The notes beneath the pieces are model-generated. The model was not told where the DNA came from. It saw nothing but the letters and a program-made list of their open reading frames with translations, and searched no databases. A program made the position numbers and the translations under genes. Shown here one piece after another: positions 17,656 through 27,460 of a stretch of 64,000 bases of DNA (within the stretch, counting starts at the first letter, position 1; each line of letters opens with the position of its first letter). This stretch comes from Proteiniphilum sp. UBA4977 (GTDB lineage Bacteria; Bacteroidota; Bacteroidia; Bacteroidales; Dysgonomonadaceae), in NCBI GenBank assembly GCA_002398565.1, contig DGZP01000018.1, positions 28,439 to 92,438 on the forward strand. The letters run 5' to 3'.

Positions 17656-17745
17656 AATTTTTCAAATTTATATTTAAAGTTTGTACATTTCGTTCATTCT
17701 TTTACAAATTTACATGATTTCTTTTTTAAAAGCACATAAACAGTT

Positions 17746-17773
17746 AAAAATCTCTTCTCCTTGCAGGGGAGAG
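17746..17773 (-). terminator. Weak terminator-like hairpin after GH43
   Basis: An imperfect stem (17752-17773) with four outer base pairs and internal mismatches is followed on the minus strand by five T. It lies about 45 bp after the stop of the GH43 gene and may partly separate it from galM. Confidence 0.35.
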
Positions 17774-17819
17774 TTGTGCGAACGCGGAGCATGATACGTT
17801 ACGAAAGCAGCGGCCGAAT

Positions 17820-18860
17820 TCAAAAGACCGGCTTCACAGCCTCCAGTGAAGGAGTTCCTCCTTCAATATAGGGCCAGTTGTTTTTCCACCTTATCTGATC
17901 CATCATCAGCACACGTCCTTTTGGATTATCCACAGACACTGCGTGATAAAAAATCCAGTCTGTGCCCTTTTTATCCTTCACAATTTCAGAATTATGTCCG
18001 GTTCCCACAAATTTGGCATTTTTTTGAATCACAATCTCATGATGATTCTCCATCATGGTTCGTCCCAGTTTGTCAGTATAAGGCCCGAAAAGATCTTTTG
18101 ACCGCCCTACAACAGTGGTATAGGTACTGTTCAGGCCCTTGCAGCAGGATCCGATGGAGGCGAACATATAGTAATAACCATTTCGCTTATGGATATAAAC
18201 CCCCTCATAAGCTGTACCTGCTACCTGACGCTTTTCAGCTCCCGGCTTCAGAGAAAGGCCATCGGATGAAAGCTCGATAGCGTAAATGCCCCTGAAGCTT
18301 CCCCAAAAAAGATATTTCCTGCCTTTCTCTTCAATATAAAACTGATCGATGGAATTTTGCACATCAATTTCATTGCTGCGAAAAAGTTTACCCTGGTCGG
18401 TGAAAGGTCCCCCGGGATCGTCTGCGGTAGCCACGCCTATACCACAGGTCCATTCTCCGCCCCAGGCCGACATGGAGTAGTAGAGCACATACTGGCCGTT
18501 GATATAATTGATGTCGGGAGCCCATAGTCCGCCACGAGGTTCGAATGTGGGACGCGTTTCATTGGTGAAAGCTTTTCCCACCATTTCCCAGTTAACCAGA
18601 TCTTTTGAACGATGAATAGGTGTATTCCTCATATCTTCGGTAGCATAGAGATAAAAATAACCATCTCCCGATTTTATGATTGTCGGATCAGGCAGACTAT
18701 AGTTTATGACAGGATTATTATAGATATTTTCCGTTTCATAAGATTTCTCTTTCGCCGTTTTCTGCGTTTTGCACGAGAAAAGGAGTGTAGTGAGGATAAG
18801 TAGCAAACAGGCTCCCTCACCTGTCTTGCAGATGAGAGAGCTTTTAAAAAATGTCTTCAT
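17820..18860 (-). CDS. Glycoside hydrolase family 43 lipoprotein
   Basis: 346 residues from the ATG at 18860, with lipobox LLFSC (Cys at about 30). It is a five-bladed beta-propeller GH43 enzyme. The catalytic triad is recognisable as Asp in SLPDPTII (about residue 58, base), Asp in QNSIDQFYIE (about 172, pKa modulator) and Glu in GTAYEGVYI (about 219, acid). GH43 enzymes usually cut alpha-L-arabinofuranosides or beta-D-xylosides, and a few act on galactosides. The envelope location suits trimming of side chains. It is 17 bp downstream of GH2, so the two form a transcription unit. The family is firm. The specificity is not. Confidence 0.88.
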   Translation of the reverse strand: MKTFFKSSLICKTGEGACLLLILTTLLFSCKTQKTAKEKSYETENIYNNPVINYSLPDPTIIKSGDGYFYLYATEDMRNTPIHRSKDLVNWEMVGKAFTNETRPTFEPRGGLWAPDINYINGQYVLYYSMSAWGGEWTCGIGVATADDPGGPFTDQGKLFRSNEIDVQNSIDQFYIEEKGRKYLFWGSFRGIYAIELSSDGLSLKPGAEKRQVAGTAYEGVYIHKRNGYYYMFASIGSCCKGLNSTYTTVVGRSKDLFGPYTDKLGRTMMENHHEIVIQKNAKFVGTGHNSEIVKDKKGTDWIFYHAVSVDNPKGRVLMMDQIRWKNNWPYIEGGTPSLEAVKPVF

Positions 18861-18877
18861 TGTAAACAGTGAAAAGG

Positions 18878-20689
18878 TTAGTCGTTCAAGATATTGCATA
18901 TCTCCTGATTTACTTTTCTCACTCTTGCTTCCTCAACCTTCACCAGTTTACGGTCATAGGTCATCAGTCCGTTTACTTCTATTTCCACATCGGTTGTCTG
19001 GGTATAGACTGCAGCAGAAAATCCCTGGCGGATCAATTGCTTCAGTTCTTCGGCATATTTTACATATTCATCCGTCACCTCCTTAGCGCTGTTGAACTGT
19101 ACATAACCCCAGTTACGGTTGGGTTCCCAGAGGTGCTCCTTATTGGCCCAGCCTATACCACCATACTCGCCTAACACTGTAGCTCGTTGTGCATCATACA
19201 AATAGAGCCGGGGAGCAGGATATTGATGCAGATCGAGCATATCACCCACAGTATAATGGTTTCCACCACTAGCAGGATTTACCAGACGGGATGGATCATA
19301 TTGTTTTGTCCATTCGGTTATTTCCCGGGTTTTAAATTGTCCCCAGGCCTCGTTAAACGGAACCCATACCCCGATGGAAGGATAAGAGTAAAGATAATCG
19401 ATGATCTCTTTCCATTCTTTCCGGTAATTGGCTTCCGATTCAGCCGAGCGCACCCGTTCCGTACCCGTGAAATACTGACGCATCTGCCATTCCGGACCTC
19501 TGTCACCATTGGGCATGTCCTGCCACACAATCATCCCGTGACGATCACAATGGGTGTACCAGCGTGCCGGTTCCACCTTTACGTGCTTCCGGATCATATT
19601 GTATCCAAGTTCTTTTGTTTTGACCACATCATACTCCAATGCTTCATCGGTTGGAGCAGTATAGAGCCCGTCGGGCCACCATCCCTGATCGAGGGGACCA
19701 AACTGAAACAGATCCTTGTTATTGAGCTGAAGGCGTACAATCCCTTTGTCGTCACGACTGACAGAGTACTTACGCATGGCAGCGTAACTGTCGACCTTGT
19801 CAAGCTGTTTGGATCCACTCCAGAGCAGCACCTCCACATCATACAGGTAAGGGCTGTCGGGCGACCAGAGCTTCACATTCTCCGGCATGATAATCTCCAC
19901 GGGCTCATTGTTGATAGATTGAGACGAAGCTACCACTTTATCTCCCTCCTTAATTTTCACTTCCACCTTTTGTGCCGGTGCAACCACGCTTGTGAACGCT
20001 TCTACTTTCAGTACATTCTTATCAATATCGGGTGTTATTTTAAGGTTCTCTATATATGTTTCGGGAACTGGTTCCAACCAGACCGTCTGCCAGATACCCG
20101 TTACAGGTGTATACCAGATACCTTCAGGCTTGTTCACCTGCTTTCCGCGGGGCTGGTATCCCTGGTCAGTAGAATCCCATACTTTCACCATGACGGTATT
20201 TTTACCATTGACCAGTGCCGGGGTGATATCAAAGGAAAACGGAGTATAACCGCCGGTGTGTTGTCCGACTTTCACATCGTTTACCCATACGTCGGCTTTC
20301 CAGTCTACAGCACCGAAGTGCAGCAGGATTTTGTTATTTTTCCATTTGGAGGGTACAGAAAAATCACGTTGATACCACAGTTCATTGTCACTACCCACAC
20401 GTTTTTGAACACCTGAAAGACTCGACTCAATAGCGAAAGGTACCAATATGTCTCCTTCAAAACCAGTCGGTTTTTGTTTGCCTACCGGCTGGATGGCATA
20501 TTTCCAGAGTCCGTTAAGATTCTGCCACTCTGCTCGCTCCATGATTGGTCTTGGATATTCAGGCAACACGTTATTCACGTCAATTTCTGTTGCCCAGCGG
20601 GTTTTGATTTTGTCACCTGCCGGCTGCCATTGCGCCGTAAGATTGAAAGTCAAAAGTAGTGTAAATAATAAAGTAACAATTGTTCTCAT
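18878..20689 (-). CDS. Glycoside hydrolase family 2 (short form)
   Basis: 603 residues from the ATG at 20689, directly preceding a Sec signal (MRTIVTLLFTLLLTFNLTAQ). Architecture: N-terminal jelly-roll sugar-binding domain (residues about 45-205), immunoglobulin-like domain (about 210-305), then a TIM barrel. The acid/base glutamate lies in PFNEAWGQ (about 447) and the nucleophile in VLGEYGG (about 508). It lacks any C-terminal domain after the barrel. GH2 covers beta-galactosidase, beta-glucuronidase, beta-mannosidase and others, so the substrate is uncertain. It is clearly paralogous to the longer GH2 at 50.5-52.7 kb (shared LDQGWWPDGL, AAVYTQTTDVE and NGL-TYDRK blocks). A dispersed repeat lies in its 5' leader. 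Confidence 0.92.
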   Translation of the reverse strand: MRTIVTLLFTLLLTFNLTAQWQPAGDKIKTRWATEIDVNNVLPEYPRPIMERAEWQNLNGLWKYAIQPVGKQKPTGFEGDILVPFAIESSLSGVQKRVGSDNELWYQRDFSVPSKWKNNKILLHFGAVDWKADVWVNDVKVGQHTGGYTPFSFDITPALVNGKNTVMVKVWDSTDQGYQPRGKQVNKPEGIWYTPVTGIWQTVWLEPVPETYIENLKITPDIDKNVLKVEAFTSVVAPAQKVEVKIKEGDKVVASSQSINNEPVEIIMPENVKLWSPDSPYLYDVEVLLWSGSKQLDKVDSYAAMRKYSVSRDDKGIVRLQLNNKDLFQFGPLDQGWWPDGLYTAPTDEALEYDVVKTKELGYNMIRKHVKVEPARWYTHCDRHGMIVWQDMPNGDRGPEWQMRQYFTGTERVRSAESEANYRKEWKEIIDYLYSYPSIGVWVPFNEAWGQFKTREITEWTKQYDPSRLVNPASGGNHYTVGDMLDLHQYPAPRLYLYDAQRATVLGEYGGIGWANKEHLWEPNRNWGYVQFNSAKEVTDEYVKYAEELKQLIRQGFSAAVYTQTTDVEIEVNGLMTYDRKLVKVEEARVRKVNQEICNILND

Positions 20690-20741
20690 AAAAAATATTA
20701 TAGGGTTTATATCTTTTCGTGCGATTATTATTTTTTTATTA

Positions 20742-20802
20742 TGGGTGTATGAAACTCGCAATAATCATGTCCTTTGGTATAACTGTTTACACGCTTGTTT
20801 CG
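20742..20802. repeat. Dispersed intergenic repeat, copy A
   Basis: Contains the 18-mer aactcgcaataatcatgt, identical to copy B near 45.73 kb, and a degenerate right end (acgcttgtttcg). It lies about 55 bp 5' of the GH2 start on the minus strand and 75 bp after the HTCS gene. The same family occurs at 37.8-38.1 kb. Confidence 0.7.
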
Positions 20803-20876
20803 AATTACGAAAATACCGGTAATTCAAAATCTTTTTCACTAAATATTCGTCAAAAGGTAGCAATTTCTTCTCAAAA

Positions 20877-23800
20877 CTATTTTTGTTCCTGAAAATCTTT
20901 CGGAAGAATACCGAATTGCTGCTGAAAGCACTTTGCAAAATAAGAAGGAGAGTTGAATCCTACCATGTAACAAATCTCATTTATTTTGTAGTCATCCTGT
21001 TTTAACAGCTGCGCCGCTTTTTTTAGCCGTTCCAACCGGATGTATTCGTTCGGGGTTAAATCCAGTACCCCTTTTACCTTACGGTAAAAGCTGGCCCTGC
21101 TCATGTTGAATCGTTCCGCCATGTCTTCCACATTGAAATCTGAGTCGGAGAGGTTATCCTGTATCACTTCATTTAATTTTTTAATAAACGCTTCGTCTGA
21201 TTTGTTTAAAGCGACGGTAGTTGCGCCAATAAAGGGGTTTTTCCGAAAAGACTCCCTAAGTTTTTCCCTGCTCTGAAGTAAATTTTCTATTCTGGCCAGC
21301 AATACTTCCACAGAAAAAGGTTTTTCGAGATAAGCATCAGCACCCAACTCATACCCCTGCACCTTGGATTGAGCCATCACCTTGGCGGTAAGCAGGATAA
21401 CCGGGATATGACTGAATTCAACATCCGCTTTCACATTTTGTGTGAATTCAAAACCGTCCATCTCCGGCATCATCACATCCGTAACAATAAGATTCACTGT
21501 GGATTTTCGGAGTTGTTCCAAGGCCTGCACACCATTTTCTGCTGTCAATACATGATAATGGTCCGAGAGAAATCTTGCTTCAAACTGGAGCAGCTCCACA
21601 TCATCGTCCACTATTAACAGGGTTGCTTCTTTATTTTGAATTCTGGCCGGCGTACCGATTCTGATTTCACTATTTTCCTTTTCCGGACTTAGTATCTCTT
21701 CATGTTTTACATCTCTTACCGGCAGTTTCAGTAGAAAGCGGTTGTAACTTTCATCATTTTCAAGTGAAAGGGAACCACCGTGAAGTTCGGCCAACGAACT
21801 TGCCAGCGCCAGCCCTATTCCTGTTCCAGTGGCTTTCTTATCCTGGTTGGTACCAATCTGCACAAAGGGCTTGAAGATTTCTTTTTTGTATATCTGGGGA
21901 ATCACCTCTCCATCATTCTCAATAAGCAAATAAAACTCTCTTTTTTCATTCTCTTTTATCGTTGCCTCCAGTCGGACAAACCGGTCACAATACTTCAGGG
22001 CATTGTTTAACAGATTGCTGACGATCTTCAGGAACGCTTCTTTATCCAATTGAACAAATATATCCTGTTCTGGCAGTTCTGTTTCAAGAGTTATCTTATT
22101 ATGATTTGCCATCGGCTTGAAGAGGAGGATGGTTTCCCTGATCAGTTCCGACACGTTTTGTGTTTGAAGATTTAACAGATATGCCTCAGACTCAGTTTTA
22201 CGAAAGTCCAAAAGCTGATTGGTCAGATTAAGGAGCCGGGCCGTATTTTTACTCATTATCTGCAAATTTTCTTTCATGTTGTCCGACACTTTTTCTCTCA
22301 TTAATACATGATCGAGCGGTGCCTTAATCAGCGTAAGAGGTGTACGGATTTCATGAGCTACATTGGTAAAGAAATTTATTTTTGACTGATATAGTTCCCG
22401 TTCTTTCTGTTGTTCAAATAGTTGCATTTTATTTTGTTGGATCCTATGGTTCCGTATTTTAAAAAAACGGAAAATTGCCCAACCACTCAATAAGAATAAA
22501 ACAATATATATAAAATATGCCCAGCTACTCATCCAGAATGGAGGTCGAATTTTAATAACAAGTGTTTTTATATTTTCCGCCTGTTCATTTTCTTCGACGC
22601 TAAGTTTCACGGTAAGCTGATATTTTCCGGGGTTCAAGTTAGAATAAACGATGTCTTGTTTACCTTTACCGTCAATCCACTCTTTATCAAACCCCTCAAG
22701 CCTGTACAAAATATGGCTGCCGTTCAGATTAGAATAATTCAGTAATGCATATTCCAGTCTAAAAGAGTTTTTATTATAAGGCAAAGTCAGTTCATCTTCG
22801 TAAAGGATACTTTTTTCCAATATTGATTTTTCCCCTCCCGGACCTATCAGTTCATTGTTAATATACAATTCCGTGAACACAATAGGTGTATCAAGTTTAG
22901 GTTCTCTAAAAGTTGAAGGATTAAAACGGACCATACCATCTATTGAACCAAAATAAATTGTTCCGTCGGAGGTTTTATAACTGGATTTATAATTGAATTG
23001 ATTGGTTCTCAAACCACTATCAACGGTATAATTCCTAAACATTCCAGACTGTGGATTATATCGTACCAGTCCGTAGTTGGTCGAAAGCCATAAATTATTT
23101 TCATCATCTTCCACGATCTGGTACACTACATTGTTGGGCATCCCATGGGTGGTGTCAAATGTAGTAAATGTTTCATCATTTTTATTAAAAAGACAGAATC
23201 CACCACCTTGCGTTGTAATCCACAACCTTCTTTTACTATCTTCAAAAACACTGGTTACCGTATTATACGGCAGGGAGTTTGAATCATCCGGCTTGTTCAT
23301 ATAAATAGTCCATTCCGATGTACCAGGTTCATATCTGAAAAGTCCATCCGAAAAAGTGGCTATCCATATATTTCCGTCGCTGTCTTCAAAAATATCATGT
23401 ATGGCAATACCTTTCAATTCATCAATCCTTGTAAAGTCATTCGATTGATAATTATAGATATTTAATCCTGATAAAGTTCCAATCCATAATATATTCCGAC
23501 TACTTTTACAGATGGCAAAAGTGCTATTATGACTGATAGAGTTTGTATCATTGGTAAATGTATATGTTACCAGTTTCCCTGTTTTGAGATTGTATCTGTT
23601 CAACCCTTTTGAGAAGGTACTTATCCACAAAAAATCACCATCCTGATATAAGGCATGAATGTTAGTATAGAGCGATTGTAAAGGCCCGGGGAGTGGCTGA
23701 AAGGAACTTGTGGACGGATTGAACAAGTGAAGGCCGTTATCTTCCGTTCCAATCCAGATATTCTCATCATCTGCAGGAAAAAACTCCCTCACCCTTGATC

Positions 23801-24887
23801 CTTTCATATCATTTGCCTGAGGAATCGGATAAAACAATTCAAATTTGTTTAATTGCTCCGAATAATAATCTACACCTCCGAAATATGATCCCACCCATAC
23901 ACCTCCTTCCCGATCCTTACATATGGAATATATTGCATTGTCGGATAATGAAGTAGCGATTAAATTGTCGTGACGCAGATTAACTACCGTTCCTTCAAGC
24001 GTATTTAATATATACACACCCGATTCAGTCCCCACCCAGAAGGTCTGGCTATCAATCCTTTTCACTGTACGTGCAAAGATAGGTTCACCTGAAGAATCGG
24101 TGTCCAGCAAAATACGACAAGTCTTGTTAATCGTATTTATACTTATCAGTCCTTTATTGGATGTGGGCACAATCAACTGGTTGTTTTCATCGGAAATTAC
24201 ATTTCGTATTTCGCCCAATCCATAAAAAAAGTCCGGGTCATCCTTTATTTGAAATTCCGATGTTTGCTTAGATTCCTTATCGATACGAATCATGGGAAGT
24301 CCGTAAGGGAAAACCCATATATCATTATTCTTTCCCACACATAAACCTATCATTCTCATTCCACCGGGAACAGTTTTGACAGGATATAAGATGAGGTCTT
24401 TCGTTTCGAAGTTATAATGAAAAACACCTTTTTCTTCAACCGATATCCATATATCTCCCTCAGAATCGGACACGAGATCACTAATCCATCCATCTATGGA
24501 TTCATTATTTCCGGTAACAACGCGGAACCGTTCAAATTTCTCCATGAGGGGGTTATAAATATAGATTCCTCCCTCTGTTGCAACCCAGATATTGCCATTT
24601 TTATCTTCGAGAATATGATGAAAAACATTATTTTTAAGATCTCCATCGGGTGAAAATTTAAATATCTTAAATGCCTTACCATCAAAACGGCTTAATCCAT
24701 CCTTGGTGCCAAACCACATAAACCCCGTTTTATCCTGGAGTATGCAACGAACTGTATTCTGAGACAATCCGTTATTGATATTATAGTGTTTAAAAGAGTA
24801 GTTGGGATAGGAATATAAATTAACATACCCTAAGAGCAATATTGCTGACAGGAGTAAGTATCTGAATTGTCCCATTCTATTTTTCAT
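20877..24887 (-). CDS. Hybrid two-component system regulator (HTCS)
   Basis: 1336-residue one-protein sensor and transcription factor. In order it has a signal segment, a two-propeller periplasmic sensor of Reg_prop repeats (residues about 30-690), a Y_Y_Y domain (about 715-775), one membrane helix (about 785-805), a HisKA domain with phospho-accepting His845 (NVAHEIRTPL), a HATPase domain (GTGIGLAL), a receiver domain with Asp1137 (IVTDVMMPEMDG) and a C-terminal AraC-type HTH (MSRASFYRKVKGVLDLTPNEYIRLERL... region). HTCS proteins bind an oligosaccharide in the periplasm and switch on the linked polysaccharide locus. The first ATG overlaps the preceding gene by 11 bp, and a second ATG at 24875 would avoid the overlap. 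It is the only regulator in the locus, so it probably controls it. Confidence 0.95.
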   Translation of the reverse strand: MKNRMGQFRYLLLSAILLLGYVNLYSYPNYSFKHYNINNGLSQNTVRCILQDKTGFMWFGTKDGLSRFDGKAFKIFKFSPDGDLKNNVFHHILEDKNGNIWVATEGGIYIYNPLMEKFERFRVVTGNNESIDGWISDLVSDSEGDIWISVEEKGVFHYNFETKDLILYPVKTVPGGMRMIGLCVGKNNDIWVFPYGLPMIRIDKESKQTSEFQIKDDPDFFYGLGEIRNVISDENNQLIVPTSNKGLISINTINKTCRILLDTDSSGEPIFARTVKRIDSQTFWVGTESGVYILNTLEGTVVNLRHDNLIATSLSDNAIYSICKDREGGVWVGSYFGGVDYYSEQLNKFELFYPIPQANDMKGSRVREFFPADDENIWIGTEDNGLHLFNPSTSSFQPLPGPLQSLYTNIHALYQDGDFLWISTFSKGLNRYNLKTGKLVTYTFTNDTNSISHNSTFAICKSSRNILWIGTLSGLNIYNYQSNDFTRIDELKGIAIHDIFEDSDGNIWIATFSDGLFRYEPGTSEWTIYMNKPDDSNSLPYNTVTSVFEDSKRRLWITTQGGGFCLFNKNDETFTTFDTTHGMPNNVVYQIVEDDENNLWLSTNYGLVRYNPQSGMFRNYTVDSGLRTNQFNYKSSYKTSDGTIYFGSIDGMVRFNPSTFREPKLDTPIVFTELYINNELIGPGGEKSILEKSILYEDELTLPYNKNSFRLEYALLNYSNLNGSHILYRLEGFDKEWIDGKGKQDIVYSNLNPGKYQLTVKLSVEENEQAENIKTLVIKIRPPFWMSSWAYFIYIVLFLLSGWAIFRFFKIRNHRIQQNKMQLFEQQKERELYQSKINFFTNVAHEIRTPLTLIKAPLDHVLMREKVSDNMKENLQIMSKNTARLLNLTNQLLDFRKTESEAYLLNLQTQNVSELIRETILLFKPMANHNKITLETELPEQDIFVQLDKEAFLKIVSNLLNNALKYCDRFVRLEATIKENEKREFYLLIENDGEVIPQIYKKEIFKPFVQIGTNQDKKATGTGIGLALASSLAELHGGSLSLENDESYNRFLLKLPVRDVKHEEILSPEKENSEIRIGTPARIQNKEATLLIVDDDVELLQFEARFLSDHYHVLTAENGVQALEQLRKSTVNLIVTDVMMPEMDGFEFTQNVKADVEFSHIPVILLTAKVMAQSKVQGYELGADAYLEKPFSVEVLLARIENLLQSREKLRESFRKNPFIGATTVALNKSDEAFIKKLNEVIQDNLSDSDFNVEDMAERFNMSRASFYRKVKGVLDLTPNEYIRLERLKKAAQLLKQDDYKINEICYMVGFNSPSYFAKCFQQQFGILPKDFQEQK

Positions 24888-27417
24888 TCAATTTGTCTTC
24901 AAGCATCTTCAGGAAATAGCCTCCCACAACAGAACGGGCTTTGAAACCCACCCGTTTGCCTTCGACAGTATCGTGCCAATCGCTCAAAGGTACACGAGAC
25001 GGTGTTTCATCTGCATATTTGTAAACCAAATCGGCCAAAGCTTCAAAGTCATTGCTGTTCCCGGTAAGTGTCGCAGTCCATAAAATCCAGTCGGACTTTG
25101 TATAAGTAGCACGATTGTCAAGAGGCAGTCCAAACTCGTTTTGTCTGGTTTTATAAAAAGCCATCTCTTTTGTCGCTATTTCCGGATCAAAGATATTAAA
25201 TTTTAGCAATTTATCCCAAACTAAATTGTATTTCTGACTCCAGGTGCCCGATCTATCAAAAGTAAGTTTATAATGATCGCCATCATCTGCCATTTTTTCC
25301 CACTTTGCAGCCATTTCTTCTGCAACCTTCATGTATCTGCCGGAGACATCTGTTTTTCCCAACATCGCTGCCAGCTTCCCATAGGAAGCTATACCCATGA
25401 TTGCCTTAATAGAGAGATTGGCATTGTGGGCAAAGTGTCCGGCAAAATCGTCGGTACATAACTGGTTGGCAGGATCGAGCCCTTCCTTCACCAGATAATC
25501 GGTCCATGTAGTCAGTACTTCCCAATGTTTTTCAGCATACCCGGCATTGCCTTCTACCTCAGCGAGTGCCGCTGTCAGGATCAGCATATTCCCGGATTCC
25601 TCCACGGGCATATCGCCTCCGTAAGTTTGACCATTAGCCAGGGGGTAAGTTCCCACATCGTGTGCTGCAAAAGGCTTGGTCCATTTTCCACTTTCACTGT
25701 AATAAAAGATATGGTTCATCAATCCTTTTACCAGCTCCGGATTATAAATAAGGAAAAGCGGTGATGAGGGATAGGTTATATCCACTGTTCCTATGGAACC
25801 GTTGCTGTTATTCTCTTTCGAGAAAAACAACAGGGTTCCATCTTCTTCTTTCACCAATTTATGGGCTGATATCGCCTGACGATAAGCCAGGGCACACAAC
25901 TCTGCGTATTTTACACCTCCCGCTTTTTCTGCATCCGCCATCATGGTCCGGTTAAAATTGTCGCAACGTTCCATAATCAGGGAATAGTCGGTCTCTGCGC
26001 TTTGAAATGTCTGAAGGATGTCGGTTTTACCATCGTGAGTCCAGTAGGCTTTCAGATTTTTCTCAAAATACTGAATCGAATAGATATCATCGTAACCTAG
26101 CATAATAAAACCGGATTTCTTATCAGAGCCAACCTTTCCCAGGTTTCTACTATACCCAAGAGCTGTCATCTTTTTTGTCATATCTCCGGAAAGCTTTTCG
26201 GCCGGTGTTTCAGAAATTTGTCCTGTGGTCTGAAATTCCTTCTTGATAGTCCAGTAATCGCCGAAGCTCAAAGTAGAATTTTCGTCACGATGGCCTGCAA
26301 GATAAAAATACCCCCAATCGATACGAACATTGTCGCCTTTCTTTTCCAGGACAGGTTGTTGCGTGGTGCCTGTCTTAAGAAAAAGAAGTTTCTCTTTTTC
26401 AATTTTTTCGAAACCAACGGGCTGACTATCATCATTTACTGCCCATTGTGGCGTAGCTTCCAAATATATCTGCACTTCGTGCGACATATTGTCTTTAGAC
26501 TTTACCTGATATGAAACGTAGCTCACAGGGCGTGAAAGCAAATCCAGATCGTCCATCAGCAAGGGGGTCGTGAAGATCACATCCAGTTCAACCGGACCAC
26601 AATCAAAGGTATATATGGTTTGCGTGGGCAGCACGCTGGCTGTTTTCTGAACAGCTGTCTGAATAAATGAAGTTTTATTATCTTCTTTTTCATAAAGGCC
26701 AAAGTCAACATATCCCCCTCCGGTTCTATTATGACAGTGAGCTGTGATGATATTTTTTCCTTTTTTCAGCGTAGCCTTCACTTCTTCTGAAAGCTCTTCC
26801 ACTACGTTATATTTCCAGGAATAACCGGTTTTCACAACCTGAACTCCGTTAATATACAACTCAAAAATATCATCATGAGAATAATGTAAAATGATGGTCT
26901 TGCCGGCCACATCCTCTTCAAGATCGAATGTACGTCTCACCCAGATATCCTTGGTTTGCCACAGGGTAGACAAAGAGGGTTCGTTGGGCGTACCAAACGC
27001 AGAAGTTCCGGTTTTCCATCCGGTATCATTAAAATCGATGTTTTTCCATTCCTCCCCATTTGGTTGTTCGAATGTATATTTACCCGTCCACTTTTCTTCT
27101 CGAACAGTTGAAAGAAATGGTTTTAGGGGCAAGTTTTCTTTTCCCAGGAAACGATAGGTCTCTCCATCTACCCTTAGAGCACCCAGCAAAGGGAACTCTT
27201 TTCCGGTCCAGTGACGGACCTGATCGTCGTACAAGTTGTTTGTATACGACCAGCCGCTGAAATAAGGGTCTACAGTTACCAACGGGTAGGCCGGTGCCCT
27301 GAGTCCGGTGGTGAGATCTGCAGGAATCACGGGAATCTCTTTATTCTTACTGGTACAAGAGATTGCAAATAAGCATATCAACAGTATAGAAAAAACGGGT
27401 AAATTAATTTTAGTCAT
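24877..27417 (-). CDS. DUF4965/GtaA-like (glutaminase-family) lipoprotein with inserted sugar-binding-like domain
   Basis: 846 residues, lipobox AISC (Cys21). It belongs to the family annotated as glutaminase A-like (DUF4965/DUF5127/DUF1793), with the N-terminal TVDPYFSGWSYTNNLYDDQVRHWTG signature and a C-terminal helical (alpha/alpha)6-type part (about 490-840, including TCPLxxxYGGDMPVEESGNML-like residues). Residues about 110-245 (DTGWKTGTSAFG, ILHYSHDDIFELYINGVQV, NIITAHCHN) look like a galactose-binding/GH2-type jelly roll inserted near the N-terminus. The family name comes from a fungal glutaminase. In a polysaccharide locus a carbohydrate role is more plausible, but unproven. It lies 43 bp after the TIM-barrel gene. 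Confidence 0.82.
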   Translation of the reverse strand: MTKINLPVFSILLICLFAISCTSKNKEIPVIPADLTTGLRAPAYPLVTVDPYFSGWSYTNNLYDDQVRHWTGKEFPLLGALRVDGETYRFLGKENLPLKPFLSTVREEKWTGKYTFEQPNGEEWKNIDFNDTGWKTGTSAFGTPNEPSLSTLWQTKDIWVRRTFDLEEDVAGKTIILHYSHDDIFELYINGVQVVKTGYSWKYNVVEELSEEVKATLKKGKNIITAHCHNRTGGGYVDFGLYEKEDNKTSFIQTAVQKTASVLPTQTIYTFDCGPVELDVIFTTPLLMDDLDLLSRPVSYVSYQVKSKDNMSHEVQIYLEATPQWAVNDDSQPVGFEKIEKEKLLFLKTGTTQQPVLEKKGDNVRIDWGYFYLAGHRDENSTLSFGDYWTIKKEFQTTGQISETPAEKLSGDMTKKMTALGYSRNLGKVGSDKKSGFIMLGYDDIYSIQYFEKNLKAYWTHDGKTDILQTFQSAETDYSLIMERCDNFNRTMMADAEKAGGVKYAELCALAYRQAISAHKLVKEEDGTLLFFSKENNSNGSIGTVDITYPSSPLFLIYNPELVKGLMNHIFYYSESGKWTKPFAAHDVGTYPLANGQTYGGDMPVEESGNMLILTAALAEVEGNAGYAEKHWEVLTTWTDYLVKEGLDPANQLCTDDFAGHFAHNANLSIKAIMGIASYGKLAAMLGKTDVSGRYMKVAEEMAAKWEKMADDGDHYKLTFDRSGTWSQKYNLVWDKLLKFNIFDPEIATKEMAFYKTRQNEFGLPLDNRATYTKSDWILWTATLTGNSNDFEALADLVYKYADETPSRVPLSDWHDTVEGKRVGFKARSVVGGYFLKMLEDKLNEK

Positions 27418-27460
27418 TTTTTGATCATTAAAAGTATATCAATTTTCTGTGTCACTTTCT

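Noticed and set aside
17663..17670. Possible -7 promoter element (TAAATTTG on the minus strand) for galM
   Set aside because: It is only 8 bp from the start codon, in very AT-rich sequence, and has no matching -33 element. A second chance match lies at 17705-17712.
19187..20416. 409-codon open frame on the plus strand
   Set aside because: It lies wholly antisense to the GH2 gene, whose domains and catalytic motifs are clear. It has no recognisable motif or signal.
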